64,000 bases of DNA from Lachnospiraceae bacterium UBA7179. Lineage in GTDB: Bacteria; Bacillota; Clostridia; Lachnospirales; Lachnospiraceae. A program made the position numbers and the translations under genes. The stretch lies in the NCBI GenBank assembly GCA_002491195.1, contig DKVL01000053.1, forward strand, positions 23,214 through 87,213, in the 5' to 3' direction. The notes under the pieces were generated by a model. The model did not search any database, was not told where the DNA came from, and saw only the letters and a list, made by a program, of their open reading frames with translations. Shown one piece after another: positions 8,838-18,059 of the stretch; the stretch's first letter is position 1, and each line of letters begins with the position of its first letter.

Positions 8838-10517
8838 TTATGCTTTCTTTGTCCGGGCTATCGCAATCAGCTCGCGCGCATTCTCCCGCACGGTATCTGT
8901 GATCTCATCACTGCCAAGCATTCTTGCAAGCTCATCAACAGTCTCCACTTCCCCCAGCTGCACGATATCCGTGACCGTTTTGTTGTCCACTGCCTGCTTT
9001 GCGATCTTATAGTGGTTATCCGCCATCGCTGCGATCTGGGGCAGATGCGTGATACAGATCACCTGATGGCTCTGTGCCAGCCGTCCGAGCTTCTCTGATA
9101 CCTTCCACGCCGTCTTGCCACTGATACCAGTGTCGATCTCGTCAAAGATCATGGTTGGTATCCTGTCTCTCGACGCAAGCACAGTCTTGATCGCCAGCAT
9201 GATACGCGAAAGTTCACCGCCGCTTGCAACATTGCCAAGGCTCTTTAACGGTTCTCCCGGATTCGTTGAGATCATAAACTCCACATCGTCATACCCGTTA
9301 GAAGAGATCTCCTCCTTCTTCCGCACCTGTATCTCAAACTTGACATCCAAAAAATTCAGATCTGTCAGCGCTGCAATCATATCCTTTTCCAGTTTTGCCG
9401 CCTCCTTGCTGCGGACTTTAGAAGCCTTCTGACACAGATTCTTTAACTTTGTCTGAATCTTCGCCAGCTCTGTCTCCATCTGCGCTTTATAGACATCCGC
9501 ATTCTTAAGTTTCTCGATCTTTTCTGCAAGATCTGCCTGATACTGCAAAACGGCCTGAATTGTATCGCCATATTTGAGTTTCAGATGATTCAACAGATTG
9601 AGCCGTTCCTCCATCCTGGCAAACTGCTCCCCGTCAAATTCCATATCCGCCATATATTCGGCAATTTCCCGGTTAAAATCACTGATCAGGGCGTCAATAT
9701 TCTCAAGCTCATCCGCAAGGAGCCGCGCCCTGTCGTCATAACCTTCCACACTGCGCAGCTCCCGCACAGCATACCCAACTGCATCCGCTGCTGACTGCTC
9801 GCTGTTTCCGGTAAGCTGATAGGTTCTGTCCGCCGCCTCAACAATCTGTCTGCTGTTAGCCATTTTGCGGTAATCATGTTCGATCTCCTCATCCTCGCCC
9901 ACTGTCAATCCGGCTTCTTCGATCTCCTGATACTCGAACTCTGCAAGCGATAGTTCCTTCGCCTTCGCCCCATCATCAATGCAGAACTCAGCAAGCTCTT
10001 TTTTCAGCTTCGCATACTGCTGATACTTTTCCTTAAGCTCCTCTTTGAGTACTGCGAGTTCTTCTCCTGCAAAAGAATCAAGGATTTCCATATGGTTTTT
10101 CTTGTACAACAGCGACTGATGTTCATGCTGTCCATGAATATCGATCAAAAGTTCAGACAACGCCTTGATCTGTTTGGCTGTAGCCGTCTCTCCACAGATC
10201 TTAAACAGATTTCTGTTCGGCTGTATCCGCCTCTGAATAATAATGATCCCATCCTCTTCGACAGGTATTTCCAGAGTTCTGATTTCCTGCATCAGGGCAT
10301 CATCGGTCACTTGAAAGACCAGCTCCACAAGCGCATAGTCCGCACCTGTCCTGATCATATCCTTGTCAGCTCTCGCCCCTAATGCAAGATTGATCGAACC
10401 GATAATGATCGATTTCCCGGCTCCCGTCTCTCCGCTTAAAATGTTCAGTCCTTCTCCAAACGTTACTTCTGTCTCCGCGATCAGAGCCAGATTCTTTACA
10501 TGCAAGCTAATTAACAT
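8838..10517 (-). CDS. recN: DNA repair protein RecN
   Basis: A 559-residue SMC-like ATPase for double-strand break repair. Walker A is 'GETGAGKS' at about 30-37. Coiled-coil arms fill about 150-370. The C-terminal ATPase half has the signature 'ASGGELSRIMLAIK', Walker B 'TMIFDEIDTGISG' and the H-loop region 'VICITHLPQIAAMAD'. The length matches RecN. It lies 8 nt downstream of argR, the classical order. In Bacillus and many Clostridia spoIVB follows directly; here about 8 kb of other genes intervene. Confidence 0.97.
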   Translation of the reverse strand: MLISLHVKNLALIAETEVTFGEGLNILSGETGAGKSIIIGSINLALGARADKDMIRTGADYALVELVFQVTDDALMQEIRTLEIPVEEDGIIIIQRRIQPNRNLFKICGETATAKQIKALSELLIDIHGQHEHQSLLYKKNHMEILDSFAGEELAVLKEELKEKYQQYAKLKKELAEFCIDDGAKAKELSLAEFEYQEIEEAGLTVGEDEEIEHDYRKMANSRQIVEAADRTYQLTGNSEQSAADAVGYAVRELRSVEGYDDRARLLADELENIDALISDFNREIAEYMADMEFDGEQFARMEERLNLLNHLKLKYGDTIQAVLQYQADLAEKIEKLKNADVYKAQMETELAKIQTKLKNLCQKASKVRSKEAAKLEKDMIAALTDLNFLDVKFEIQVRKKEEISSNGYDDVEFMISTNPGEPLKSLGNVASGGELSRIMLAIKTVLASRDRIPTMIFDEIDTGISGKTAWKVSEKLGRLAQSHQVICITHLPQIAAMADNHYKIAKQAVDNKTVTDIVQLGEVETVDELARMLGSDEITDTVRENARELIAIARTKKA

Positions 10518-10525
10518 TTTTGTAC

Positions 10526-10978
10526 CTAACCTTTTATAATTTCATCCAGTTTTTCCATCACGTTTTTTGTCTCATCCACTGACTTTACTGCGGCAAAGAT
10601 CGTGTCATCCCCCGCGATGCAGCCGACAATTTCCGGAAAGTGCATGGCGTCAACCGCCGCGGCGACTGCCATTGCCATCCCCTGCACAGTCTTGATCACC
10701 AATATGTTCTGTGCCATATTCATTGAGACAAAACCATCCCGGAACACCCGGATATATTTGTCGTTTAGTTTCGTGTTTTCATTCTGCAGGATAATGTACT
10801 TCTGTTTTCCGTTTCCTGCTGCGATCTTTGACAGATGCAGTTCCCGAATATCCCTTGACACAGTTGCCTGCGTCACCTCATACCCCTCCTTGCGAAGGTA
10901 GGCAGCCAGTTCCTCCTGTGTCTCGATATCGTATCTGTTGATCAGATCCACCACAACCTCGTGTCTCTCTCTCTTCAT
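10526..10978 (-). CDS. argR: Arginine repressor ArgR
   Basis: 150 residues, the usual ArgR/AhrC length. The N-terminal winged helix has the recognition region 'YEVTQATVSRDIRELHL' (about 33-49). The C-terminal hexamerisation and arginine-binding domain has 'GCIAGDDTIFAAVKS', the conserved Gly-Asp-Asp-Thr. It regulates arginine genes and resolves or represses with L-arginine as co-factor. It sits between nadK and recN in the conserved block; no arginine gene is in this window. Confidence 0.96.
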   Translation of the reverse strand: MKRERHEVVVDLINRYDIETQEELAAYLRKEGYEVTQATVSRDIRELHLSKIAAGNGKQKYIILQNENTKLNDKYIRVFRDGFVSMNMAQNILVIKTVQGMAMAVAAAVDAMHFPEIVGCIAGDDTIFAAVKSVDETKNVMEKLDEIIKG

Positions 10979-11003
10979 CGCATTTCATACCATGCCTTTC
11001 GTT

Positions 11004-11816
11004 TTAAAAAACCCGCATCTTCTTGTGTAATGTATCCAGAAAACTTCCCTCACTGAGTTTGATGATCTTCGTCACTTTGTCAGAGCGAATGATCCGGATC
11101 TTATCGCCCTCATTGAGATTGACCGGGCACCGCCCATCAAAACTGGCGTCCACCTCCTGCTTTTCCCCTGGCTTGTACTGCCCGATCTCAATGTCAATGA
11201 CATCGTCCTCGGCAAGTATGATCGTTCTGTTATTTACCAGTGTATGGGAGCAGACGGGTGTCATCATGATCAGCCTTGCCCTTGGCTCGACGATCGGCCC
11301 GCCTGCTGACAGGTTATACGCCGTAGAACCCGTCGGTGTAGAGATGATCATGCCGTCCGCACTGTATGTACTGAGCATCCGCCCATTGACATAAATATTA
11401 AAATTAATAACATGTAATGCACCTTTTCTGTTGATCACGATGTCATTCAGCGCCGTCTGCGGATTGGAACTGATGCCGGCGATCACTGGGATTCCGCTTA
11501 ACATCATGCGCGGTTCGATCTCATATTGATCCGCGATCAGACTGTCAAGCGCGGACTCGATATCCTCCTTGTCAACCTCCGCGAGATATCCCAGTGTCCC
11601 AAGATTCACGCCGATCATCGGAATATGATAGGCGACATACTCCCGCGCTGCCCGCAGCATTGTTCCATCGCCGCCAAGCACGATCATCCCTTCTACCCTG
11701 TCATCGACTTTGCTGCTGCAAAAACACCCTTTCAGATTCAGGTAATCCCGTATATACTGCGTGGTCTCACCTTTCCCGTCCTTTGTCTGGTTTGTGTATA
11801 TATAAAATGTTTTCAT
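11004..11816 (-). CDS. nadK: NAD kinase
   Basis: 270 residues. Makes NADP from NAD and ATP. It shows the family motif 'GGDGTMLRAAR' (about 48-58), the 'GVNLGTLGYLAEVD' segment, and the nucleotide-binding 'STPTGSTAYNLSAGGPI' (about 160-176). A cytosolic homo-oligomer in known members. It lies between tlyA and argR, 24 nt upstream of tlyA's stop and close to argR, and is part of the same transcription unit as in other Clostridia. Confidence 0.96.
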   Translation of the reverse strand: MKTFYIYTNQTKDGKGETTQYIRDYLNLKGCFCSSKVDDRVEGMIVLGGDGTMLRAAREYVAYHIPMIGVNLGTLGYLAEVDKEDIESALDSLIADQYEIEPRMMLSGIPVIAGISSNPQTALNDIVINRKGALHVINFNIYVNGRMLSTYSADGMIISTPTGSTAYNLSAGGPIVEPRARLIMMTPVCSHTLVNNRTIILAEDDVIDIEIGQYKPGEKQEVDASFDGRCPVNLNEGDKIRIIRSDKVTKIIKLSEGSFLDTLHKKMRVF

Positions 11817-11840
11817 TGATACCTCATATCCCAGGCGCTG

Positions 11841-12689
11841 TCATGACAGTGCCTTAACATCCAACGTTTCATGCGCAAGATCGACTGTTTCCCTGATCAG
11901 ACCAGCAAAATTGTCCTGTACAAAACCAATCGGATCGAAGTCCTCCGCCACCTGTTCTGTTTTGACAAGATGCATTAAGTATTCAATATTTCCCTCAGGT
12001 CCCCTGATTGGGGAAAAATCAAGATGAAGAATCGTAAAACCTTTTTCGAGCGTAAAAGCAAATACCCGCTCGATCACTTCTCGATGCACCTGCGGATCCC
12101 GCACAACACCTTTTTTTCCGACCTTCTCTTTTCCTGCTTCAAATTGCGGTTTGATAAGGCAAACCATCTGTGCAGATGGTTTCAGGAGATGATAAGCCGG
12201 TTCCAGAATCTTATCCAGTGATATGAAGGACACATCGACCGATGCAAAGTCAATCCTGTCCTCGATATCTTCTGGAAGCATATAGCGGAAATTTGTCTTT
12301 TCCATACAGACAACACGCTCATCATTGCGGAGTTTCCACGCCAGCTGCCCATGTCCCACATCTACGGAATAGACCCTCTTTGCCCCGTTCTGAAGCATAC
12401 AGTCTGTAAAACCGCCTGTAGACGCGCCAATATCCATGCAAATCTTTCCATTCAGCTCCACGCCAAACCTGTCAATCGCCTTCTCAAGCTTGAAACCGCC
12501 GCGGCTGACATATCGGAGCGCATTCCCCCTGACCTCAAACTGAACTTTTGATTCATCAAACATGGCTCCCGCCTTGTCCTCTTTTTGATTATTGACATAT
12601 ACACAACCTGCCATGATCACTGCTTTTGCTTTTTCGCGCGACTCTGCAAGCCCCTGCCGCACCAACAGCACATCCAGACGTTCTTTCAT
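11841..12689 (-). CDS. tlyA: TlyA-family rRNA 2'-O-methyltransferase (S4 + FtsJ domains)
   Basis: 282 residues. An N-terminal S4 RNA-binding domain ('ERLDVLLVRQGLAESREKA', about 3-60) is followed by a Rossmann SAM methyltransferase with 'MDIGASTGGFTDCML' and 'VYSVDVGHGQLAWKL'. Known TlyA proteins methylate ribose in 16S and 23S rRNA, and TlyA in mycobacteria affects capreomycin sensitivity. The haemolysin label in old annotations is not supported by the sequence. The start overlaps the dxs stop by 4 nt, so translation is coupled. Confidence 0.95.
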   Translation of the reverse strand: MKERLDVLLVRQGLAESREKAKAVIMAGCVYVNNQKEDKAGAMFDESKVQFEVRGNALRYVSRGGFKLEKAIDRFGVELNGKICMDIGASTGGFTDCMLQNGAKRVYSVDVGHGQLAWKLRNDERVVCMEKTNFRYMLPEDIEDRIDFASVDVSFISLDKILEPAYHLLKPSAQMVCLIKPQFEAGKEKVGKKGVVRDPQVHREVIERVFAFTLEKGFTILHLDFSPIRGPEGNIEYLMHLVKTEQVAEDFDPIGFVQDNFAGLIRETVDLAHETLDVKALS

Positions 12690-14563
12690 GCTTCTGTACC
12701 CTCTCCAATCGCGTTATAACACCCGAGAATCTTCTGTTCGATCGTCTCTGCATCGATTCCCACCTCACGGCGCAGTATCTCCACATTTCCATGTTCCACA
12801 TATTCGTCAGGTATATGAATGGTAAGCAACTTCGTCCCCGGACAATGTTCGTCGAGATAATCCCGTACTTTTTCGCCAAATCCGCCGCTTGCCACATTTT
12901 CCTCCATTGTGACGATCAATCTGTGATCCTTCACTGCTTCCTCCAGGATACCTGTATCAATCGGCTTGACAAAACGCGCATTGATCATGCTGCAGTGAAA
13001 TCCATTCCTGACAAGCGCCTCCCGCACTGTAAGCGCTGTCTTCACCATACTGCCTACCGCCATCAGCACGATCTGATTCTCACGATAAATCCACTCCGCC
13101 CTGCCAAACTGTATCGGCTCGCGGTATTCGCGAAGCCCGTCATATGCCTCGCCCCTCGGATAACGGAGCGCAATCGGTCCCTGAAAAGCCACTGCGAATT
13201 TTAGCATATCTGACAATTCCCACTTATTTTTCGGTGCCATGATATGCATATTGGGTATGGAAGACAGATACGACAGATCAAAAATTCCCTGATGCGTCTC
13301 CCCATCGCTCCCCACAAGACCTGCCCTGTCAATCGCAAAAACTACTGGCAGATTCTGGATACAGACATCGTGCAGAATCTGATCATACGCCCTCTGCAAA
13401 AAAGAGGAATAGACCGCCACCACCGGACGCATTCCCCCGGCAGCAAGTCCCGCAGCAAAGGTTACTGCATGCTCCTCGGCAATTCCGACATCAAAGAACC
13501 GGTCAGGATACATATTGCGAAATCGCTTCAGTCCTGTGCCGTCTGGCATCGCCGCCGTGATCGCCACAATGTCATCATAACGATCCCCCAGCTTACACAT
13601 CACAGTCGAAAAAACATCCGTGTAGCTTGACTTGGTCTTTGGCGTAAGCGGCAGGCCTGTCTCCACATCAAAGGGTTCCGCACCGTGAAACCGCGCCGGA
13701 TGCTTCTCCGCAGGTGCAAATCCCTTGCCTTTTTGTGTGATCACGTGCACCAACACTGCCGATTTGCAGCGCTTAGCCTCCCGCAGGACTTTCATCATGG
13801 CATTGATATTGTGCCCGTCGACAGGCCCTAAGTATGTAATCCCCATATCCTCAAAGAACATTCCCGGAATCACCAGCTGCTTTACAGAGCTCTTTGCCCG
13901 CCGGATGCTCGTGACAATCGGTTCGAGGTTGGATTCCATGAGGGAGTTGTAGATCCCCTCCTTCATGTCGAGATATTTGTCCGCCGTCCGGATATTGTTG
14001 AGGTATTTTGACACGCCGCCGACATTTTCCGAGATTGACATATTATTGTCATTTAATACGATGATAAAATTCTTTTTCAGCCGCGAGGCATTGTTCAGCG
14101 CCTCGTATGCCATTCCTCCGGTGAGGGAACCGTCGCCGATAACCGAGATGACTGTGTGATTTTCATTGCGAAGATCCCTCGCCTTCACGAGACCAAGCCC
14201 CGCGGATATGGACGTGGAGCTATGCCCTGTGTCAAAGCAGTCGCACTCGCTTTCTTTCCGCTTGGGAAAGCCGCTCATGCCGCCATATTTGCGCAGGTTC
14301 TCAAAACCAGAGCGCCTTCCTGTCAGCAGCTTATGCGTATAGGACTGATGCCCCACATCCCACACGATCTTGTCCTGCGGAAGATTCAGGCTAAGGTGCA
14401 GCGCCATGGTCAGCTCTACCGCACCGAGATTGGAGCCAAGATGCCCTCCTGTGACACTGATCTTATTGATCAGAAATTCTCTGATCTCCTCCGCCAGCAG
14501 ATTCCAGTCCTCGGGTGCTACGTTTTTTATATCATTTTCTTTCTCTATTGTCTCTAATATCAT
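12686..14563 (-). CDS. dxs: 1-deoxy-D-xylulose-5-phosphate synthase
   Basis: 625 residues. First enzyme of the MEP isoprenoid pathway, joining pyruvate and glyceraldehyde 3-phosphate with thiamine diphosphate. The TPP motif is 'GDGSLTGGMAYEALNNA' (about 149-165) with 'VLNDNNMSIS'. The catalytic Glu is in 'DVGIAEEHAVTFAAG', and the His in 'GHQSYTHKLLTGR'. Full length. Next to ispA, which works later in the same route, so the operon couples precursor supply and prenyl chain building. Confidence 0.97.
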   Translation of the reverse strand: MILETIEKENDIKNVAPEDWNLLAEEIREFLINKISVTGGHLGSNLGAVELTMALHLSLNLPQDKIVWDVGHQSYTHKLLTGRRSGFENLRKYGGMSGFPKRKESECDCFDTGHSSTSISAGLGLVKARDLRNENHTVISVIGDGSLTGGMAYEALNNASRLKKNFIIVLNDNNMSISENVGGVSKYLNNIRTADKYLDMKEGIYNSLMESNLEPIVTSIRRAKSSVKQLVIPGMFFEDMGITYLGPVDGHNINAMMKVLREAKRCKSAVLVHVITQKGKGFAPAEKHPARFHGAEPFDVETGLPLTPKTKSSYTDVFSTVMCKLGDRYDDIVAITAAMPDGTGLKRFRNMYPDRFFDVGIAEEHAVTFAAGLAAGGMRPVVAVYSSFLQRAYDQILHDVCIQNLPVVFAIDRAGLVGSDGETHQGIFDLSYLSSIPNMHIMAPKNKWELSDMLKFAVAFQGPIALRYPRGEAYDGLREYREPIQFGRAEWIYRENQIVLMAVGSMVKTALTVREALVRNGFHCSMINARFVKPIDTGILEEAVKDHRLIVTMEENVASGGFGEKVRDYLDEHCPGTKLLTIHIPDEYVEHGNVEILRREVGIDAETIEQKILGCYNAIGEGTEA

Positions 14564-14609
14564 ACCCAGCGCCTTTACCTTTCAGAAACGTGTTCACTTC
14601 ATTGATTAA

Positions 14610-15530
14610 CTACCTGACGCGCGTGATCAGACTGCGTACCAGCGCTGTCAGAAATTCATTCTGAAACCCTTCTTTTTCCAGAGACCGCAGCTGTTCTATG
14701 GCGTGGTCTGACATCGCCCGCTGTTCCTGCGTGGCAGCCTCAATTCCCTTGATCGTGACATAGGTTGTCTTCTGGTTCTTTGCGTCGCTCCCGACAGGCT
14801 TTCCCAAGGTTTCCAGGTTGCTTGTCACATCGAGAATATCGTCCTGGATCTGAAACGCGATACCAATGTCATAAGCAGCCTGTTCAATCAGACCAACTTG
14901 TTCATCATCTGCCCCCGCAAGCACCGCGCCAACCATCATGGCCGCCTGAATCAGCGCCGCGGTCTTGTGCTTGTGTATATATAACAGATGCTCCAGCGTC
15001 ACGTCTTCACCGAGGTTTTCCGCCTCGATGTCCGCTGTCTGCCCGCCGATCATTCCATAGATTCCTGCCTTTTTTGCAAGTATGGAGAGGGCTTTCGCGC
15101 TCTTTGCGGCGTCATTGCCGGGCATCCCAAAAACCTTCAATGCCGTCTCAAAAGCATAATTCAAGAGTCCGTCCCCCGCTAAGATCGCCATTGTCTCCCC
15201 GTAGACAGCCCAGGTCGTCTTTTTGCCCCTGCGGTACAAATCGTTGTCCATAGCCGGCAGGTCGTCATGTACAAGTGAATACGTATGGATCAGCTCAATT
15301 GCTGCCATAAACGGCTTAATCACATCGCCGTCTCCGCCAAAAAGCCTGTATGTCTCCGCCATCAGCAGGGGACGAAGGCGCTTGCCGCCCACATTCACGC
15401 TGTAATTCATCGCCGTGATCACAGTCTTTGCCCAGTCCGTCTCCGGATTGCCTTCCTCTTCTGGAAGATACGACTTTAATACAGATTCTATTTCCTCTAC
15501 TCTGATTTCTATCTCTCTGTCAAAATTCAT
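14610..15530 (-). CDS. ispA: Farnesyl/geranyl diphosphate synthase
   Basis: 306 residues. A trans-prenyl synthase with first Asp-rich motif 'HDDLPAMDND' (about 90-99) and second 'QIQDDILD' (about 232-239), plus 'GGKRLRPLL' near residue 53. Short chain length is suggested by size and context. It condenses IPP and DMAPP into C10/C15 diphosphates for quinone and undecaprenyl lipid synthesis. The start overlaps the xseB stop by 11 nt. Confidence 0.93.
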   Translation of the reverse strand: MNFDREIEIRVEEIESVLKSYLPEEEGNPETDWAKTVITAMNYSVNVGGKRLRPLLMAETYRLFGGDGDVIKPFMAAIELIHTYSLVHDDLPAMDNDLYRRGKKTTWAVYGETMAILAGDGLLNYAFETALKVFGMPGNDAAKSAKALSILAKKAGIYGMIGGQTADIEAENLGEDVTLEHLLYIHKHKTAALIQAAMMVGAVLAGADDEQVGLIEQAAYDIGIAFQIQDDILDVTSNLETLGKPVGSDAKNQKTTYVTIKGIEAATQEQRAMSDHAIEQLRSLEKEGFQNEFLTALVRSLITRVR

Positions 15531-15726
15531 CTAACTCACCATTTTCATTTAATTTGAGGACTTCCTTCTCTACCTTGTCAATCTTGTCATTGCAGGCTTT
15601 GATCAGCTTCATGCCCTCTTTGTATAATTTGAAGGATTCCTCAAGCGGGATGTCCTCCTGTTCCAGTTTTCCAATCATTTCCTCAAGCTTTTCAAATGAC
15701 TGGTCAAGCGTCTGTTCCTTCGCCAT
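15520..15726 (-). CDS. xseB: Exodeoxyribonuclease VII small subunit
   Basis: 68 residues, typical for XseB. Contains 'FEKLEEMIGKLEQEDIPLEE' and 'FKLYKEGMKLIKACNDKID', the conserved two-helix core that packs on XseA. Overlaps xseA by 23 nt and ispA by 11 nt, so translation of all three is likely linked. Confidence 0.95.
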   Translation of the reverse strand: MAKEQTLDQSFEKLEEMIGKLEQEDIPLEESFKLYKEGMKLIKACNDKIDKVEKEVLKLNENGELDEF

Positions 15727-16930
15727 ACTTTCCCTTGTTAATCTCCTTTACTTCGGCCTGTATCGTGCCATTTTTCACATAAATCTGCAGCAAATCCTCA
15801 GGTTTTACTTTATGCACATCGTTGATCACCCTGTGGTTTGCATCCTCGACATACGCATATCCCTGACTGAGTTTCTCAAGCGGTGACAATCCCTTTAACT
15901 TCTCGGCATACAGCGCCATCCGGTGTCGCTGCTGTGTCAACACACTGTTCATCAATCCCACCATCCGTCCCTCTAAATCCATGCAGTAAGTGCGCTTTTG
16001 CTGAATCTGATTCATCGGGCTTAGATACTTTAAACGCACTTTCTGGTTTTCCAACCGGTTCTGCTGCCTGTGAAGCTGCACCTGCATAGCGTGATTCAGG
16101 GCATTGCTGTACGCCGCAAACCTGTCCATCAACTGTGCAAAATCGTAAACTGCAAGCTCCGCAGCCGCCGACGGCGTTGGTGCCCTCAGATCCGCTACAA
16201 AATCCGTGATCGTCGTGTCCGTCTCATGCCCGACTGCCGATATGACAGGCACCTGACAGTCAAACACCGCCTGTGCTACCTCTTCTTCATTAAATGCCCA
16301 TAGATCCTCGATGGAACCGCCGCCTCTGCCGACAATCATCACATCCACGCCAAGCTGTTCCAGCGCACGGATTCCGTTGACGATGCTTGCGACCGCCTGA
16401 TCTCCCTGCACAATTGCCGGATACAGGATAATCTGTATATAGGGATTGCGCCGCGTTGCGATGTTGATGATATCGCGCACAGCCGCTCCTGTAGGCGCTG
16501 TCACAACTCCCAGCGTCCTGATATACCGGGGAATAGGCTGCTTGTACTCCGGAGCAAACATGCCCATCTCCTCCAGCCTGCGCTTCATGCGGTCAAATTT
16601 CTCATACAGTACGCCTGCGCCGTCGAGTGTGATCTGTTTCGCATAAAGCTGGTATTTTCCGTCCCGCTCATACACGTCAATCGTACCGCCAACCACGACC
16701 ATCTGCCCCTCCTCCAGTCGAAAGGAAAGTCCGGTGCGATTGCCGGCAAACATGACACAGGCGATCACGCCCTTTTCATCTTTTAGCGTAAAATAAATAT
16801 GCCCTGACGAATGGTACTTACAATTACTGATCTCACCCTTCACCAGAACGAACCGCAGCATGTAATCCTGCGTAAACATATTCTTGATATAGGAATTGAT
16901 CTGGGCAACTGTATAAACATTCTGCTTCAC
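15704..16930 (-). CDS. xseA: Exodeoxyribonuclease VII large subunit
   Basis: 408 residues. An N-terminal OB-fold ('GEISNCKYHSSGHIYFTLKD', about 30-49) binds single-stranded DNA. The nuclease core has 'VTAPTGAAVRDIINIATRRN', 'VGRGGGSIEDLWAFNEE' and 'PVISAVGHETDTTITD'. The C-terminal helical region binds XseB. Degrades single-stranded DNA to short oligonucleotides. In Bacillus folD lies between nusB and xseA; here folD is absent from that position. Confidence 0.96.
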   Translation of the reverse strand: MKQNVYTVAQINSYIKNMFTQDYMLRFVLVKGEISNCKYHSSGHIYFTLKDEKGVIACVMFAGNRTGLSFRLEEGQMVVVGGTIDVYERDGKYQLYAKQITLDGAGVLYEKFDRMKRRLEEMGMFAPEYKQPIPRYIRTLGVVTAPTGAAVRDIINIATRRNPYIQIILYPAIVQGDQAVASIVNGIRALEQLGVDVMIVGRGGGSIEDLWAFNEEEVAQAVFDCQVPVISAVGHETDTTITDFVADLRAPTPSAAAELAVYDFAQLMDRFAAYSNALNHAMQVQLHRQQNRLENQKVRLKYLSPMNQIQQKRTYCMDLEGRMVGLMNSVLTQQRHRMALYAEKLKGLSPLEKLSQGYAYVEDANHRVINDVHKVKPEDLLQIYVKNGTIQAEVKEINKGKYGEGTDA

Positions 16931-16969
16931 GAATATGCCTCCATACCGTATCTCGATCCAAAGGACTGC

Positions 16970-17392
16970 TTATGCAAATTTGGCAAGCACTCCATTGACA
17001 AACCCTGACGATTCCTCCTGCCCAAACCGCTTTGCCAGCTCAACCGCCTCGTTGATCGCAACCCCTGTCGGCACATCCTCGTCAAAGACAATCTCATAAA
17101 CTGCAAGACGCAGGATCGTGAGATCTACCTTTCCCATTCTCTGTGTTGTCCAGCCCTTTGCCTTCTTGTTGATCATCGCGTCAATCTCATCAAGCTTTTC
17201 TATGATCTTATTGCTCTTACCGGAGATGTATGCGGCATCTTCGTCCCTGATCTCCTGTAATTCTCTCTCCTGTGCTTCCATTTTCAGAGTCTCAAAAAAG
17301 AACTGCTCCTGCTCGGACATTTCCTCTCTGTCATGAAATTCAACCCTGAAAATATACTTAAATATCTGTTCCCTAAGCTCTCTTCTGCTCAT
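16970..17392 (-). CDS. nusB: Transcription antitermination factor NusB
   Basis: 140 residues, all-helical NusB fold. Conserved 'LREQIFKYIFRVEF' at the start and 'VDLTILRLAVYEI', 'TGVAINEAVELAKRFG' and 'GFVNGVLAKFA' at the end. With NusE (S10) it binds boxA in rRNA leaders. Begins 11 nt after the Asp23-like gene stops; same operon. Confidence 0.96.
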   Translation of the reverse strand: MSRRELREQIFKYIFRVEFHDREEMSEQEQFFFETLKMEAQERELQEIRDEDAAYISGKSNKIIEKLDEIDAMINKKAKGWTTQRMGKVDLTILRLAVYEIVFDEDVPTGVAINEAVELAKRFGQEESSGFVNGVLAKFA

Positions 17393-17403
17393 TGATCTTT
17401 TCC

Positions 17404-17787
17404 TTATCTGTCTGATGCCATTTTGATACCAACAATTCTGATATTGACATCAGAAACCTTGAATCCGGTCATCGTCTCGATCGCATTCTTTACCTTTTCC
17501 TGTACTTTATTGCAGGTTGTGGGAATATTAAAGCCGTATTCCAGGGTAACTGCAAGTTCCACAGACACATTACCGTCAAGGATATCAATCCTGACTCCTT
17601 TTGTCTGCTTCTTCATGCCAACCTTTCCCATCAGCTCGTTTGTAATATTGCCAACCATAGCGCTTACGCCGTCAACTTCCGTTGCCGCAAGCCCTGCGAT
17701 CATGGCAACGACATCGTTTGCGATCTTTACTGTGCCAAACTCTTCATTACTCAGAGAATATCCGCTCTTATCCATTTCTTTTTCCAT
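17404..17787 (-). CDS. Asp23/YqhY-family envelope stress protein
   Basis: 127 residues. Asp23/Gls24 domain with 'GTVKIANDVVAMIAGLAATEVDGV' split across the first third and 'VELAVTLEYGFNIPTTCNKV', 'KVSDVNIRIVGI' near the end. The start at 17787 has AGGAGG 8 nt upstream; longer in-frame versions lack this. Homologues next to nusB (YqhY in Bacillus) have been tied to control of acetyl-CoA carboxylase genes, which normally sit beside it, but accBC is absent here. Likely first gene of the operon reaching at least to xseA. Confidence 0.92.
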   Translation of the reverse strand: MEKEMDKSGYSLSNEEFGTVKIANDVVAMIAGLAATEVDGVSAMVGNITNELMGKVGMKKQTKGVRIDILDGNVSVELAVTLEYGFNIPTTCNKVQEKVKNAIETMTGFKVSDVNIRIVGIKMASDR

Positions 17788-17824
17788 GCTCCAAACCTCC
17801 TGTGTTTTTTCTGCATTATATTTT

Positions 17825-17853
17825 ATTATATCATTAACCCCCAACTTTGCAAA
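17825..17853 (-). promoter_or_regulatory. Sigma-A promoter of the asp23-nusB operon
   Basis: On the minus strand, TTTGCA (17848-17853) and TATAAT (17825-17830) are separated by 17 bp, about 38 bp before the asp23-like start. Confidence 0.7.
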
Positions 17854-17884
17854 GCAGAAATTGGTCCTATTACTATGATAATAT

Positions 17885-18037
17885 CCCAAAAACGTTACTG
17901 TTCACTCCGTTCCAGTAACGGGCAAAAATCCATGCAAAATTTGCTTCGCAAATGGATTTTTGCATCTCAATCGGTACGTTTTCTCACGGAATGCGCAGTT
18001 CAGCGCATTCCTGACCTGTGAACAATAACCCAAAAAC
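17885..18037. mobile_element. MITE-like element with terminal inverted repeats and flanking duplication
   Basis: GTTACTGTTCAC (17894-17905) and GTGAACAATAAC (18018-18029) are inverted repeats matching at 11 of 12 positions. CCCAAAAAC stands at both flanks (17885-17893 and 18029-18037), as a target duplication would. Three hairpins lie inside: 17894-17919 (GTTACTG/CAGTAAC), about 17922-17964 around CAAAAATCCATGC and GGATTTTTGCAT, and GGAATGCGC/GCGCATTCC around 17978-18011. No coding frame. It fills most of the gap between the asp23 promoter and the transglutaminase gene. Related pieces occur at 54136 and 63948. Confidence 0.65.
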
Positions 18038-18059
18038 TGCCATTCCATACCGGGAGAAT

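Noticed and set aside
11841..12689. Haemolysin annotation for tlyA
   Set aside because: S4 and FtsJ methyltransferase motifs show an rRNA methyltransferase; the haemolysin name is historical.
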